From Cryptomeria japonica (Eukaryota > Streptophyta > Pinopsida > Cupressales > Cupressaceae), in assembly GCF_030272615.1 (NCBI RefSeq), contig NC_081406.1:259461386-259525385 (forward strand): DNA of 64,000 bases. The letters are read 5' to 3'. The notes below the pieces were generated by a model. The model worked only from the letters and a program-made list of their open reading frames with translations, was not told the DNA's origin and did not search any database. This document shows positions 1-11,834 of this stretch, piece after piece (the first letter of the stretch is position 1; each line of letters begins with the position of its first letter). Both the position numbers and the translations under genes were made by a program.

Positions 1-264
1 TGGATTAAGCAAATGTTGAAGGACATAAAGGTAAAATGCAAAAAACCTATAATCATTTACTGTGATAATATGGCAGCAATTGATATATCTAAGAATCCGG
101 TATTTCACTCGAAAACTAAACATGTTTCTATCAAATTCACTTTTCTGAAAGAGAATGTTGAAGCAAAGGAAGTGAAATTGGTTTATGTGAATACTAAAGA
201 GCAGATTGCAGACATCTTTACTAAACCTTTGGCTAAGGAAACTTTTGAATATCTTAGAGAGTAG
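1..264 (+). pseudogene. Copia RNase H C-terminus (partial pol)
   Basis: The frame is open from base 1 to a TAG at 262-264. It encodes the end of a copia RNase H: the YCDN motif, the SKNPVFHSKTKH block and the IADIFTKPL ending typical of the last 80 residues of copia pol. It is about 69% identical by eye to the RNase H end of element B (8283-8535). The start of the gene lies outside the window, so intactness cannot be judged. Confidence 0.88.
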
Positions 265-665
265 CTTGGGGTAATACCCTCACCAGTAGAGACTTAGATA
301 GTTGGAGATTGGCATCAGATCGACAGAAATGAACAAGAAATTTTTTTCCTGGCCTTGATGAGGAGAGCTACTTCTCAGGTGGAGTAGTTGGTATTTTGTA
401 ATAAGTTCTATGAACTATTTTTATTTGGTTTTTGTATTGCTTTGGCATTTGATGTCAAAGGGGGAGAGATATCTATGGAAAAACAAATTATTTTTTGGGG
501 AGAGATTATTCATTAGGGGGGAGATTGTTACTCTCTGTATCTGTATTTTGATTTCTAGTTAATGATCCCTTTGGAAGATTGTTGGTTTTTGGTTTTTGGC
601 ATTTCTGTTTTGGCACTTAGATGGTTTTTCCATCTTGTGTTGCCATCAATGCCAAAGGGGGAGAT
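265..665 (+). promoter_or_regulatory. 3' noncoding segment and polypurine tract of A
   Basis: There are three G-rich purine tracts: AAAGGGGGAGAGAT near 458, TAGGGGGGAGATT near 515, and AAAGGGGGAGATTGTTGG next to the LTR at 666. The last is the expected polypurine tract that primes plus-strand DNA synthesis. Just upstream, 638-656 is the inverted complement (17 of 19) of 695-713 inside the LTR, so the tract can sit in the loop of a hairpin spanning the LTR boundary. Confidence 0.7.
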
Positions 666-1372
666 TGTTGGTATTATGGATGTGTTGCACTGATTTTGTC
701 ATTGATGTCAACACTTGACAACACTTATCAACACTGGAGATCTTTGGTTATGTTCACCTGACTTATGCATAGTCATCAGTATCTGGTTTACTATCAGGCT
801 ATATTGTTCACCGACACTAAGGATGATCTGTTATCAGTTGGAGATTACTTGGTTATGTCGAAGACATTGTTTGGACACTTGATTTTGGTGATTTGGTTAT
901 TGGTCTAATCGAGTTTGCATATTTTTTGTTACCGGCAAATTGGTCTAGGTTATGGACCGGCATGCATCATCTATTCCAGATCAACATGACACGTTATGAA
1001 GATGATTTGTGTAGCATCGTAAATTGTACGCACTTGCTAGGGTGGTACAATTTCACACCTAGTTTAGCACCCGCCTTGGCGCATTTTGCATTTTGCATTG
1101 CATTTCCCCTTTAGCACTTAATTAGTCAAATTAATTAGGTCTAAGGTTCTATTTCATCATCTCCCACATCATAAAGTTGGGCCCTTTCATTAAAGTGTGC
1201 CCTTTTCATTTTATTCCTCCTATACATCATTTAATCAAAAACCCTAATTAGGTCCTATTTTGAACTTGGGGGCTTGATTTCGGGGGTCAAAACATCTCGA
1301 AATCATCTGTAACTTCAGGATTCTCTCTAAAATCATCATATCCGACAGTCCTGAAAATTTGGTGAAAAGTTG

Positions 1373-1409
1373 TCGGGACCATGGCGCCCGGAGTGCAACA
1401 TGGTCCCGA
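1373..1409 (+). repeat. GC-rich hairpin module in the solo LTR
   Basis: Perfect 11-bp arms TCGGGACCATG (1373-1383) and CATGGTCCCGA (1399-1409) flank a 15-base GC-rich loop. Related, less perfect modules built on GGACA-GGGGCG...CCCTGGTCCT lie at 2147-2179, 2180-2211 and about 2295-2328. Confidence 0.6.
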
Positions 1410-1530
1410 ACATTTTTCCCAAAATTTTAGGAGCGCGATCCAATCATAAAATAAAGTTTAACCCCAAGAAATTGGTGGGATATTCAATCTCTAGGTCGGC
1501 CAAAAGTTGAAATTAAGACCTAGGGTTTCA

Positions 1531-1538
1531 TATATAAG
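1531..1538 (+). promoter_or_regulatory. TATA box of the solo LTR
   Basis: TATATAAG follows the plant-like stretch AGGGTTTCA and precedes a pyrimidine-rich stretch CTCTCTTTCTTC, as expected for the U3/R boundary. It is 520 bp from the LTR left end. No transcript data are available here. Confidence 0.5.
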
Positions 1539-3390
1539 AGCTCTCTTTCTTCATTTGAAAGGATCCAATTTTCGTTTTCAGGAACCTCATATACAGCAAA
1601 AGAGCAGATCTTTGAGGACTTCAACAACATTCAACATCCTTCTATCAAGCATTTATCAATTTCATTCATCCATTTAGGGCTTGGAAGACATTGAAGAACA
1701 ATAGGAGATTACCAACTGAAGATTGGCTTGTACTCCTCCCTTAAGGGTTGGGTATGATTTCATGTTGTTTTCATGTCTTTGCATAAGCTTCAATATATCC
1801 TTTATTCATGCTTTAGATCACTTTGCATCTTGATTTAGAGCATTTACATTATCATTTACAAGCAATTAGGGTTTACTTTCTAGGTTGCTCTAGTTTGCTT
1901 ACTTGCATTTTAGGATCTTGCACACACACAAGGTCTGCACACACATTACTTTTACAATACAACTTGGCTATTCATGGAGGTGGAAATCACCAAAGCGGGG
2001 GTTTGACTAAGGCAAAACCCTATATAGCCGCCCAAAACACCTTTTCAGATATAAGTGCAGATTTTGGGATTCAGACGACGCCGCAAGTTGCAGATCCGAA
2101 AGAAGCAGACGGAGACGGGACCACACACCAAATTGTAGAGCAAAAGACCAGGACAGGGGCGTGGGGCACCCTGGTCCTGCCAAGACAGGGGCGCTGGGCG
2201 CCCTGGTCCTCCTGACAGACAACATTTTCAACATTTTTGACAGCTTTTTCCAGAGTGCAAAACAACAGTTTCTGGAGCAGTTTCAGGGGCAGAATCAGGA
2301 CAGTGGCGCCCGCGCCCCCGTCCCGAACATTTTCAGTCAGATTTTAACTCCGGGTATGCATTTACATTCTTGTCTTGTCCTTGTGTTTATAGCTTTCCAT
2401 TATTTAAGTTCAATTCTGTAAATCTTGTTATTAGTTCATACTTGCACTTTGGGGTTTGGGATTGAACTTGCATCATTTTATCTTTCAATTACAACAAAGG
2501 AATAGAAATCCTAATAGGTAGCCCATGGCTCTCTCTTCCACAAAAAGAAGTAGCCAATTGTGTGATACCTCTAGGCTCTTTCATATTCCACAAATGTGTG
2601 ATTGAAAGTGAGATTAGGGCATGTTTGCTTAGTGTCACTTTTTCCCCCACACAATTTGTTTATTGGTTATTATTGTAAATGCATTGAGCCAACATGATGC
2701 ATCGCTTATTGATTCATTTGTAATTGATTTTATTGGAATATTCTTAGTGAGCCGACCTACACATTTGGTTTTAGGTTTTGGTATATATGTAAGATCTCAT
2801 TTGTGAGATTGATATGGGAATGTAAGTAAGTGGTAGAGAATAAGGTATTTTTGATATATGCAAATATAAGCAGAGCTATACATGAAAAAATCATTTGAAG
2901 ATTCAAGGAAGGTTTGGAGAAGGCAATCAGAGCTTAACTGGTAATGAATCCAGCATATGAAGATGCTATTTTGAGCAGTACATTATTATTGGATTTAACC
3001 ATCCAATTGTAGTCAATGTGACTCCCATCTTGTGATTGAGCAGTGAGCTCTAGGCAGTTGGCCTTTCTGCATGTGCAGACCCCATATTGTACACACATAC
3101 TATCTACAGTAGTATCATCTAATAGTGGGTAAGGTTTCCCACTGTGGTTTTTCCCCTTACAGGGTTTCCACATGCAAATATATGTGTTATGTGTTGTGGA
3201 TGTTATTTGTCTTTCTATTTCATGCATTAAACTTTCCCAGTATTATAATTAACTGTTAAACTGTCAATCGACATTAAGTTTGGTTTACCGATATTATGTA
3301 TTAAGTTTAGTTAAGTTATGTTTGGGTTGAAATTAATAGACAACTGATTCAGCCCCCCCCCCCTCTTAGTTGCCTCTAGGTCGTAACACA

Positions 3391-4349
3391 TATTCAGTTA
3401 GTTAGTTTTGGTATGGCGATCAGATGCTATCCTGTTTGCTTGGAAGCTTGGGTTGTGGTTCTGGCGAGGATTTCACTAGCAGAGATTTGATGAAGATCTT
3501 TGATGAATTGCATAAGTGGTGTTGGTGCAGTTTTTGGTATGGATTCGGGATGCTGATGGTGATCATGTTCAAGAGTTGGTGGATTGGGATCATTTCTTTA
3601 GCGTGTGGACCTATATTAGGTCCCGGTGTTAACTAGGTTATGGACCGACTTAATGTAACATGTGGATTGGACCTCTCAATGTGATTCTAGGATGTCTTAT
3701 GAGTTTGATATTATTTGTTTTCTCTAAGGCCAACATGTTTTGTAATTATGTAATTGTTTTCTTGTCTAGTGTCCAACCTGATTGTTTATGGTTGAGGGTT
3801 TGTATATACATGATGTAAGATCTCATTGTAGATCATGGTCAATAGAATGGGATGAGGTCAAAGGCCTTTGGTATTGAGCTTAACCGAGACTGTAATTAGG
3901 CATGGTAGATGCTATCACTGGCAGTTCATTCTTTTGGATTGTTGTCCAATTATATTGAGGTGGTTATAACCTCTCTGCAGTCAGTGTGACTCCTTTGTAA
4001 TGAGAAGTACGCTCTAGGCAGTGTGCCTTCCTGTATGTGTAGGCCCCTTATTGTATCACATACTTTCTACAAAAGTATTATCTAACTGTGGGTAGGCTTC
4101 CCACTACGGTTTTTCCCTTTACCAAGTTTTCCACGTACAAATCATGGTGTTATGTGGTATGGTTGCATTGTGTTGATTCTTTGTTTCATTCTTAAGTTTT
4201 ATTGCTTATCGGTATCTGTTTCTACTATTCTGGTATTCATTGTTTATGTGTTCTGGTTAAAGGTTATAAAGTGGTTTGATTAATATAATCTGTTGACAAC
4301 TGATTCACCCCCCCCCCCCCCTCTCAGTTGTCCATCAGTTATTCTAACA
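3391..4349 (+). repeat. 5' LTR of copia element B, left end missing
   Basis: It aligns with the 3' LTR of B (8930-10182) from about 9148 onward, for example GATCAGATGCTATC and GCATAAGTGGTGTTGGTGC. About 216 bp of its start are absent because A lies there. The 3' end holds the conserved CCACTACGGTTTTTCCC module, a perfect 9-bp hairpin (4295-4303 with 4324-4332) around a long C run, and ends TAACA at 4349, directly before the primer site. Confidence 0.85.
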
Positions 4350-4350
4350 A

Positions 4351-4363
4351 TTGGAATCAGAAC
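4351..4363 (+). promoter_or_regulatory. Primer-binding site of B
   Basis: TTGGAATCAGAAC lies one base after the LTR end. It is a mutated form of TTGGTATCAGAGC, the usual copia site for the 3' end of initiator Met tRNA. Confidence 0.7.
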
Positions 4364-4407
4364 TTTGGTCCTCTTTTACATAAGCTTAACTGCTTGAGGT
4401 AGATCCT

Positions 4408-5390
4408 ATGGCAAGTAATACTTTAAATCCACCGACAACTATTTTTAGAAGAGAAATTCCTAAGATTGATGGAACAAACTATGGGATATGGAAAATTCAA
4501 ATGGAGACTAATCTTAGATATCTTGGCAAGGATATTTGGGAGATCATTGAGAAAGGATATATACCTTATGATCAGACATCTGGCAATCGTGCTCCAACAG
4601 ACATAGACAAAAATATTAAAAATGATTGCAGAGCTAGAGAAGCCCTCTTTTGTGCACTCACTGATCAACAAATCATGGAATTGACTGATAAATCATTTGC
4701 AAAGGTTATGTGGGATAAAATGCAAACTCTGAATGAAGGTGACCCTACTGTCAAAATTGCTAAACTTTATGGTTACCGGGCAAGATATGAGAACTTGAAG
4801 ATGGAAGATAATAAAATAATTGCTACATTTATGAAAAGAGTAAATGAGATTGTCATGGGAATTCAATGTTGTGGAGGATCTCTGAGTGAAGATGAAATAG
4901 TTTCTAAAGTTTTGAGAGCCCTACCACTAGCTTACAAGATGAAGGCTACTGCAATTAATGAATTGAGAACAATGGCAAACACTTCAATTAACAGAGACAT
5001 TCTGATTGGGAAATTATTTGCTTTTGAGCTTGAAGAATTTGGACCCTCTGGAGCTGCAAAATCTGAACGTGATTTTCATGCATCATCATCTACCGGCAAA
5101 AGTGATTGGAGAGCTCTATATGCAAAATAATTGGAAGATATAAGGAAAGAGGATGAAGAATTTGAGCAACTTGAAGCCTTATTTGCTAGAAGAGTATCTA
5201 AAGGACCGACAAGAAGTAAGTATGAAGGAAAAGCACCTTTTAAATGTTTTGCATGTAATAAGATTGGTCATTTTACATCTAGATGTCCTGAAAGGAATGC
5301 AAGATTTGAAGAAAGAGTTAAGAAATCATTTAAGCCTAATCAGAACAAATATAGATTCAAGAAAAAGAAAACTATGCTACATAGCAGATG
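4408..5390 (+). pseudogene. Copia gag of element B
   Basis: Gag is the nucleocapsid precursor of the element. The first frame runs from ATG 4408 to TAA 5128-5130 (240 codons) and continues in the same frame to 5390. The N-terminus has the copia Gag pattern (IPKIDGTNYGIWKIQME; later the LRALPLAYK block). The second part carries a CCHC zinc knuckle, CFACNKIGHFTSRC, and a Lys-rich tail. An in-frame stop and a frameshift near 5360-5375, where the reading continues one frame over into protease, make it non-functional. The start is the first ATG after the primer site and matches the start of G's gag. Confidence 0.88.
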
Positions 5391-8300
5391 AGGAAGGAGT
5401 AAGTGATGACTCAGATGATGAACCGACAAGAGACTCTGCTAGTGGATCCAACAATGGAAAGGAATGGGTGTTCTATGCTATAAAGGAAGATGAACCGGAA
5501 TCAGTTATCAAGAATGAAGAAAAGGCCATGACAACAAAATTTGAAGACAAGGATGAATGGGTAATTGATAATGGATTCTCACATCATATGATTGGAGATA
5601 AAAGAAAATTTATGTCCCTGCAAGAATTCAATGGTGGTCAAGTCAAATTTGGAGATGATGAAAAATGTATGATCAAAGGTAGAGGTATTATTTCTCTAGA
5701 TGGTAAGCATAATATTGATAATGTTTATTATGTAGAAGGTTTAAAGCATAATCTTTTAAGTGTTGGTCAATTGGTGGACAAGGGATTCCAACTTCAGTTC
5801 AAAGATAGAAAATGTAAAATCATTAACAGAACTGGTTTGGAGATTGCAACCAGTACTCAGACTAGAGGTAATATCTTTCACTTGAACACTGGTGATAAGA
5901 CATGTTTGATTGCTCATATTAATGAAAGTTGGTTATGACATAAGAGGTTGTGTCATGTTAATTTTGATTGTATTGTTAAGATCAGTTCAACAAAGGTAGT
6001 TAGAGACATACCTAAGATTATAAAGCCTCATAATCCGGTATGTATGTCAATAGGGAAAGCAAGTTAGAACTTCTTTTAAGAGCATACATGATAAATCTAA
6101 TGATGTGCTTGATTTGATTCATACTGACTTATGTGGTCCAGCAAGAACCAGAAGCTTTCAAGGTGATAGGTACTTCATGCTAATAATTGATGATTATTCT
6201 AGAATGATGTGGGTGACTTTTCTAAGGGAGAAGTCGGAAGCTTTTAAAAAATTTAAGATCTTTAAAGCAATGGTGGAAATAGAAATTGGATTGAAAATCA
6301 AATGTCTGAGATCAGATCAAGGCGGTGAGTTTACTTCTCATGAATTTAATAGTTATTGTGAAATAAATAAAAATTAAGAGACATTTGTCTACACCTTGGA
6401 TTCCTCAACAGAATGGAGTAGTGGAAAGAAAGAATAGAACCATTTTGGATGCAGAAAGAACCATGATGATGGAAGCCAAATTTCCTCACATCTACTGGAG
6501 AGAAGTAGTGAGTACAACAATATACACATTCAACAAAGTTCATATCAAATGTGAAACTGGTAAGACTCCTCATGAATTATGGTTTGGACATACACCTACT
6601 CTTAAATATTTCAAAAGTTTTGGAAGTAAGTGTTATATCAAAAGGGATGATTCAATTGGGATGTTTGATCCTAGATGTGATGAAGGGATATTTCTTGGGT
6701 ATTCAATTAAGAGCAAATCATAAAGATGTTATAACAAAAGATTGCAGAAAATTGTGGAGACCACAAATGTGAAAGTGGATGAGCAAACAAAGATCAATCT
6801 ATATCATATGACAGAGAACTGGCAGTGGAAATGATCATAAGTAATCATACAATGCCTCAATTGGTACAAGACACTGAGATAGTTACACCGACACAATTAG
6901 AAAATTCAACTGTGACTGATGATCAGATCAGAGAACCTGAAGTTCAGAAGACACCAAGGTATGTAAGATTAAATCATTCTGAAGATCAAATCATTGGAGA
7001 CAGGAACAAGGGAGTTATGAAAAGAAGAAGAATGGCAAATGAAGAGGTGTGTCTTATTTCTCAAGTTGAATCAGCATCTGTTATTGAAGCTTGTAAAGAT
7101 GAATATTGGTTAAAGGCTATGGAAAATGAATTAGATTAGATAGAGAATAATAACACTTGGAGTTTAGTTCCCCGGCCTAAATATAAGAATGTTATTGGAA
7201 CTAAATGGGTTTTTAGAAATAAACTAAATGAGGATGGTCAAGTTATAAGAAAAAAGGCTAGATTGGTTTGTAAAGGATATTATTAAATAGAAGGAATTGA
7301 TTATGGTGAGACATTTGCACCTGTAGCTAGAATTGAAGTTGTTAGACTATTTTTTGCCTATGCAACATATAAGAACTACAAGGTCTATCAAATGGATGTT
7401 AAATGTGCATTTTTGAATGGTGAACTTGAGGAAAAAGTATACATTGACCAACCTGATGTATTTTCACTGACAGATGATAAAGATATGGTTTCCAGGTTAA
7501 GGAAAGCATTATATGGATTGAAACAAGCTCCTAGAGCTTGGTTTTACTAAGGGCAGTGCTAATAGTAATTTATATTATAAGATCACTAATAATGATATTT
7601 TGATTTTTGAAGCATTTGTTGATGATATCATTTTTGGAGGTGAAGATAAATTGTGCATGGAATTCTCTAATAATATGAAGGATGAATTTGAGATTTCTAT
7701 GATTGATGAGATGAGATTTTTCTTAGGTTTGCAAATTACTCAAACTGACAAGGGCATTTTTATCTGTCAAACTAAGTATCTAAGGGAATTGTTGAAGAAG
7801 TTTGGTATGGATAATTCCAAACCGATAAGTACTCCTCTAGTGACAAGTGAGAAATTATCTATGAAAGACACATATGCACTAGTAAATTCGACAAGGTACA
7901 AGTCTATGATTGGTGGCTTGTTATATCTAACTCAGACTAGACCAGATATTATGAATGTAGTAAGTATTGTTTCAAGATATCAAAGTAATCCTAAAGAAAA
8001 TCATGAATGTGTAGTAAAGAGGATATTTTGATATTTGCAAGGAACAACATAATATGGCTTATGGTATTCTAGATATGATAACTTCACTTTATGTGCATAT
8101 ATAGATTCAGATTGGGCAGGAGATACTGATGATAGGAAGAGCACTTCTGGTGGAGCTTTCTTTTTTAGAAAGAAATTGGTTTCATGGATCAACCAAAAAC
8201 AATCATGCATTTCTTTATCTACTGCAGAAGCTGAATATGTTGCATCATCAACTAATTGCACTCAAGTCTTGTGGATGAAGGAAATGTTGAAGGATATCAA

Positions 8301-8568
8301 GGTAAATTGCAGTGAACTGATAGTTATCTATTGTGATAACTCTGCAATTATTGACATGTCTAAGAATCCAGTATTTCACTCTAAGACTAAGCACATATCA
8401 ATAAAATATAACTTTCTGAAGGACAAGGTGGAAGAAAAGGAAGTCAAATTGGTTTATGTGAACACTAAAGAGCAGATTGCAGATATATTCACTAAACCAT
8501 TGTCTAAGGAATCATTTGAGTATTTGAGAGACGGGTTAGGGGTATCTACCCCTCCAATAGAAACTTAA
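5376..8568 (+). pseudogene. Copia pol (PR-IN-RT-RH) of element B
   Basis: Domains follow copia order. Protease is at 5557-5600 (WVIDNGFSHHM; Asn-Gly replaces the usual Ser-Gly after the catalytic Asp). The integrase zinc region ends at a TGA at 5936-5938. The integrase core (6105-6720) keeps all three catalytic residues: Asp in HTDLCGP, Asp in RSDQGGEF, Glu in NGVVERKN. Reverse transcriptase runs 7160-8030 with FVDD near 7615; a small deletion near 7545 removes residues before it. RNase H runs 8100-8568 with STAEAEY and YCDN. At least six stops or frameshifts (about 6050, 6375, 6721, 7137, 7285, 8029) break it. It is a relic, clearly older than F. Confidence 0.88.
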
Positions 8569-8929
8569 TTGATGGAGTAGTGCATTAGTTTGGCATGCAT
8601 CATCAACATTATCCTTTGCTTCAGATTGATGTAGTGGTGCTACTACTCAGGGGGAGTACTCAGTTTTGAGATTCACAGAATTTTGATATCTATGTCATAT
8701 TTTTGGCATTGATGTCAAAGGGGGAGAGATACATGATGTGAAAAATAATATGTTATATGGGGGAGAGATCCATATCAGTTTCAGATTGGACTGCACTCCT
8801 TAGGGGGAGTTGCTAGGATTTTTCAGTTTTTCATTGCTATATCTTCTATGAGAAATTTTTGGCATTTCTTGGCACTTAGATGTTTTCTTTTTCACATCTA
8901 GTGTTCCCATCAATGCCAAAGGGGAAGAT
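8569..8929 (+). promoter_or_regulatory. 3' noncoding purine-tract region of B
   Basis: Five G-rich tracts occur in 300 bp: CAGGGGGAGT (about 8648), AAAGGGGGAGAGAT (about 8718), TGGGGGAGAGAT (about 8758), TAGGGGGAGT (about 8801) and AAAGGGGAAGATTG, which touches the LTR at 8930. The last is the polypurine tract. Arm 8902-8920 is the inverted complement (16 of 19) of 8972-8990 inside the LTR. Confidence 0.65.
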
Positions 8930-10182
8930 TGTTGGCAATATGAAGGAATTAATTATGTGTTAAATTGATGTTTTGTCATTGATGTCAACACTAGCTGTTA
9001 TGATTGGTTACCGACATACAAGTTTTGGTTACCGATAGAAGGACTAGTGTTACCGACAGAAGGGACTATCAGCTGGATACTACCAACATGTTTGGATCAA
9101 TAGAATATGTTTGGTTTGATGTGTTGCATATTTTTGGAGTATGTTTTGGTCAGTTGGTATTGACTTGATGATCGGATGCTATCATACATTCTAGTAAGCC
9201 TATACCGGTAAGGGTTTAAGGTTTTACCGATAGAGCTTTTACTAAGAATCTTTGACAAGATGCATAAGTGGTGTTGGTGCGGCTTCTAGATGGAATTCAA
9301 GATGTTGAAGATGATCTTTGTTTGTGCCTCAACTGATTAGAGACATCTCTTTGGCATGGTGGACCCAGATTAGGTCCAGTATCTATTCAAGTTATGGATC
9401 GGTATCATATAACGTGTTCTCTACACGTTACCAGGATGATTTATGAATTGGTTAATATTGTTTTGGTCTAAAGCCGACATGGCATATCATTGTAATATGG
9501 ATGTATGTAATGATCTTAATGTAATATCTTTTAGGTGGCCGACCTAATTGATTTAGGCCTTAGGGTTTGCATAAATTGATGTAAGATCTCATTGTAGATC
9601 ATGGTTGTGGTCATGGAATGAAATATCATACGCGAACAAGATTTGGTCAATCATTGAAGACCGAATTGGGTTTATCTAAGAGGTCAAAGGCCTCTGGTAT
9701 TGAGCTTAACTGGGACTGTAATCAGGCATGGTAGATGCTATCACTCACAATTCATTCTTTTGGATTGTTGTCCAATTATATTGAGGTGGTTATAACCTCT
9801 TTGTAGTCAATGTGACTCTTTTGTAATGAGAAGTACACTCTAGGTAGTGTGCCTTCCTGTATGTGTAGGCCCCTTATTGTATCACATACTTTCTGCAAAA
9901 GTATTATCTAACTGTGGGTAGGCTTCCCACCATGGTTTTTCCCTTTACCAGGTTTTCCATGTACAAATCATGGTGTTATGTGGTATGGTTGCATTGTGTT
10001 AATTCTTTGTTTCATTCTTAAGTTTTATTGCTTACTGGTATCTGTTTCTGCTATTCCGATATTCATTGTTTATGTGCTTCGGTTAAAGGTTATAAAGTTG
10101 TTTGATTAATATAAATTGTTGACAACTGATTCACAAACCCCCACCCCCCCCCCCTCTCAGTTGTCCACCGATTATTCTAATA
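8930..10182 (+). repeat. 3' LTR of copia element B
   Basis: This 1,253-bp LTR starts TGTTGGCAATATG and ends TTCTAATA, where the expected CA has become TA. It has RCCGAC motifs at 9010-9015, 9052-9057, 9473-9478 and 9538-9543, the conserved CCACCATGGTTTTTCCC module (about 9927), and a perfect 9-bp hairpin, 10121-10129 with 10157-10165, around a C-rich loop. It aligns with the truncated 5' LTR at 3391-4349. Confidence 0.87.
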
Positions 10183-10624
10183 GGTCTGTCATATGCTTGT
10201 GATCACTGAGATTCTTGATTATCTTTTGTGCCCTAAGATTCTCATGCATGGTTTGTCTCAGATTTGACCTTTCTTACTATGTTATAACTTTGATGGCCAA
10301 TGTGACTGCAATATTTAAAATTTACCCTATTAGTCATGATTTCTTGTCTATGGTGTGGGCTATAACTAGTATCCTCTATGATTTTACCATTGTTTTGATT
10401 TTGAAGATCAGTACTATGAAAAATCTTTATCAAACCTCTATTACTGTTGGTTATTGGATTTTGGTCTTTTGATATGACTGACCTAACATTGAGCTAATGA
10501 TTACCAAGCTTATTTCTTACCATGCACTATATAATCTCTATATTTCTCTCATGGATTCCCTTTGTATATTATCGACTTTGGCATGACTGCAACTTTTAGA
10601 ACTACTATGAGGGTGCTCACTATG
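10183..10624. other. Unassigned spacer
   Basis: No recognisable gene, LTR end or repeat. Short open frames (for example 10215-10472 on +) have no domain and low-complexity codon use. It probably belongs to the target into which the flanking elements inserted. Confidence 0.4.
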
Positions 10625-10857
10625 ATTGTATTTGAATAAACCAATAACCAAATTGCCAAAACTAAGTGAAAATAATGTTTTCAACATAACCAAGTTATCT
10701 CCATATGATAAAAAATCATCCTCAATGTCGATGAACAACATAATCCTGTCGGTGAACAAGATGTCTGTGACTGTGCATAAGCACTGAATATGCCGGTGAA
10801 CATAACAAGTGTTGACATCAATGACAAAACCAATGCAACACATCCAAAATACCAACA
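10625..10857 (-). repeat. LTR 5'-end fragment of the A family, inverted
   Basis: On the minus strand, reading down from 10857, it begins TGTTGGTATTTTGGATGTGTTGC and continues TTTTGTCATTGATGTCAACACTTG, matching the first ~220 bp of the LTR of A. It stops near 10625. It abuts the truncated end of a second minus-strand LTR at 10858, so one probably inserted into the other before deletion. Confidence 0.65.
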
Positions 10858-11570
10858 ATAACAACAAGTGATAATAATGCAACCATGAAGATCAACACCA
10901 TAACACACATATTTATACGTGGAAAACCTCAAAGAGGAAAAACCACAATGGGATTGATGACCTACAATATCTATCCACTGGCCAAATGAATAAATATTAC
11001 AAGAGGGGCCTGCACATGCAGGAAGGCACACTGTTCATCACAAAGGAGCCTCACTGACTACAAATTCAAAATACTGAATTACAAACAAAATCTGAACTTT
11101 GAATGTTCATCTGGTATGCTAGATGAGTTCCGGTTTAAGCACTATCTATATCGGTTAACACAGTCTCCTTCCTTATCGGTTTAAGCACTATCTCTCTCAC
11201 AAAATATCACATAACCTATCACACCTATCTCTCCAAAATGACCTAACGGGACTGACTTATATACCCTTCACATACATAAACATGAATGTCTTATATCGGA
11301 TTATAATCATACTACAAGGTGATTACATGTCAGCCTAGACAAAAATATAAACATTAATATTCATGATTGTTGTTGCTTTAACCTTCGTCGGATCAATCTC
11401 CTATTTTGGCCTCCAAATACTAGTTCCTAGTTTGTCGGTTTCCCTTGCTTGTCGATCTCCTTGAATGTTAGATGTTAAACCTTGAATACCAGTTAAGTGA
11501 CCAACCCAAAATGATGTGTGTGGCCATCAATGACAACACCATTATCCTGGATGAGTACCAATTGCCAACA
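10858..11570 (-). repeat. Copia LTR fragment, inverted
   Basis: On the minus strand it begins TGTTGGCAATTGG at 11570, contains the U3-type TTGTCATTGATGG block, and reaches the conserved LTR module (plus strand ACGTGGAAAACC...GGAAAAACCACAATGGG, about 10917-10950). The terminal C-run hairpin and CA end are missing, so it is truncated at 10858. No primer site or coding part adjoins. Confidence 0.68.
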
Positions 11571-11834
11571 CCTATCACCTCACAAACACGCAAAACAATG
11601 TTCTTTTTACCCCCAATTGCAAATTGTATAGTCTAAATGGAGATGTTCCTCCATGAAAACATGGTGTTCATTTTATCCCTCATAACAATTGTGAAAAAGA
11701 AAACAGATTGTTTGTGGTTTATTTTAAATGCACCAAAATGAAAAATTTCTAAGATACCCCTGCAAGAAGACCAAAAAATGTTAGTTGAAACATGGTGGAC
11801 TCTACGGCCTATTTTTTTATTTTTTTTTCACACA
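11571..11834. other. Unassigned spacer
   Basis: AT-rich sequence with a T run near 11815-11827. No gene or element end recognised. Confidence 0.35.

Larger units (their letters stand above)
1010..2653 (+). repeat. Solo LTR (probably Ty3/gypsy), perfect target duplication
   Basis: This 1,644-bp block begins TGTAGCATCG and ends CCCCCACACA (TG...CA). It is flanked by ATTTG at 1005-1009 and 2654-2658, a perfect 5-bp target-site duplication. No internal coding region, primer site or second LTR is present, so it is a solo LTR left by LTR-LTR recombination. It sits inside the 3' LTR of A. It holds a TATA box at 1531-1538 and four GC-rich palindromic modules. Family is uncertain; length and composition suit gypsy. 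Small open frames inside (for example 1823-2215) have no recognisable domain. Confidence 0.88.
1..3388 (+). mobile_element. Copia LTR retrotransposon A, 3' part
   Basis: Only the 3' end of this Ty1/copia element lies in the window: the RNase H C-terminus (1-264), a 3' noncoding segment with several purine tracts, a polypurine tract and the 3' LTR. The LTR starts TGTTGGTATTATGG at 666 and ends near 3388; it is split by a solo LTR (1010-2653). Without that insert it is about 1.07 kb. The LTR right end abuts a 5' LTR of element B that lacks roughly its first 216 bp. The simplest reading is that A inserted into B's 5' LTR; the rest of A and the missing B bases would lie upstream of the window. 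Confidence 0.85.
666..3388 (+). repeat. 3' LTR of copia element A (split by a solo LTR)
   Basis: LTR pieces are 666-1009 and 2659-3388. The right part holds the copia LTR module CCCACTGTGGTTTTTCCCC followed by GGGTTTCCAC (about 3145-3190), and a C-run hairpin (3339-3347 with 3366-3374) near the 3' end. The end is CA at 3387-3388; CA at 3389-3390 is an alternative. Removing 1010-2653 and one ATTTG copy joins two halves that align with the LTR of B. Confidence 0.78.

Noticed and set aside
4351-4363. Possible tRNA genes at the TGGTATCAGAGC sites
   Set aside because: These are primer-binding sites of 12-18 bases next to LTR ends; no cloverleaf around them.
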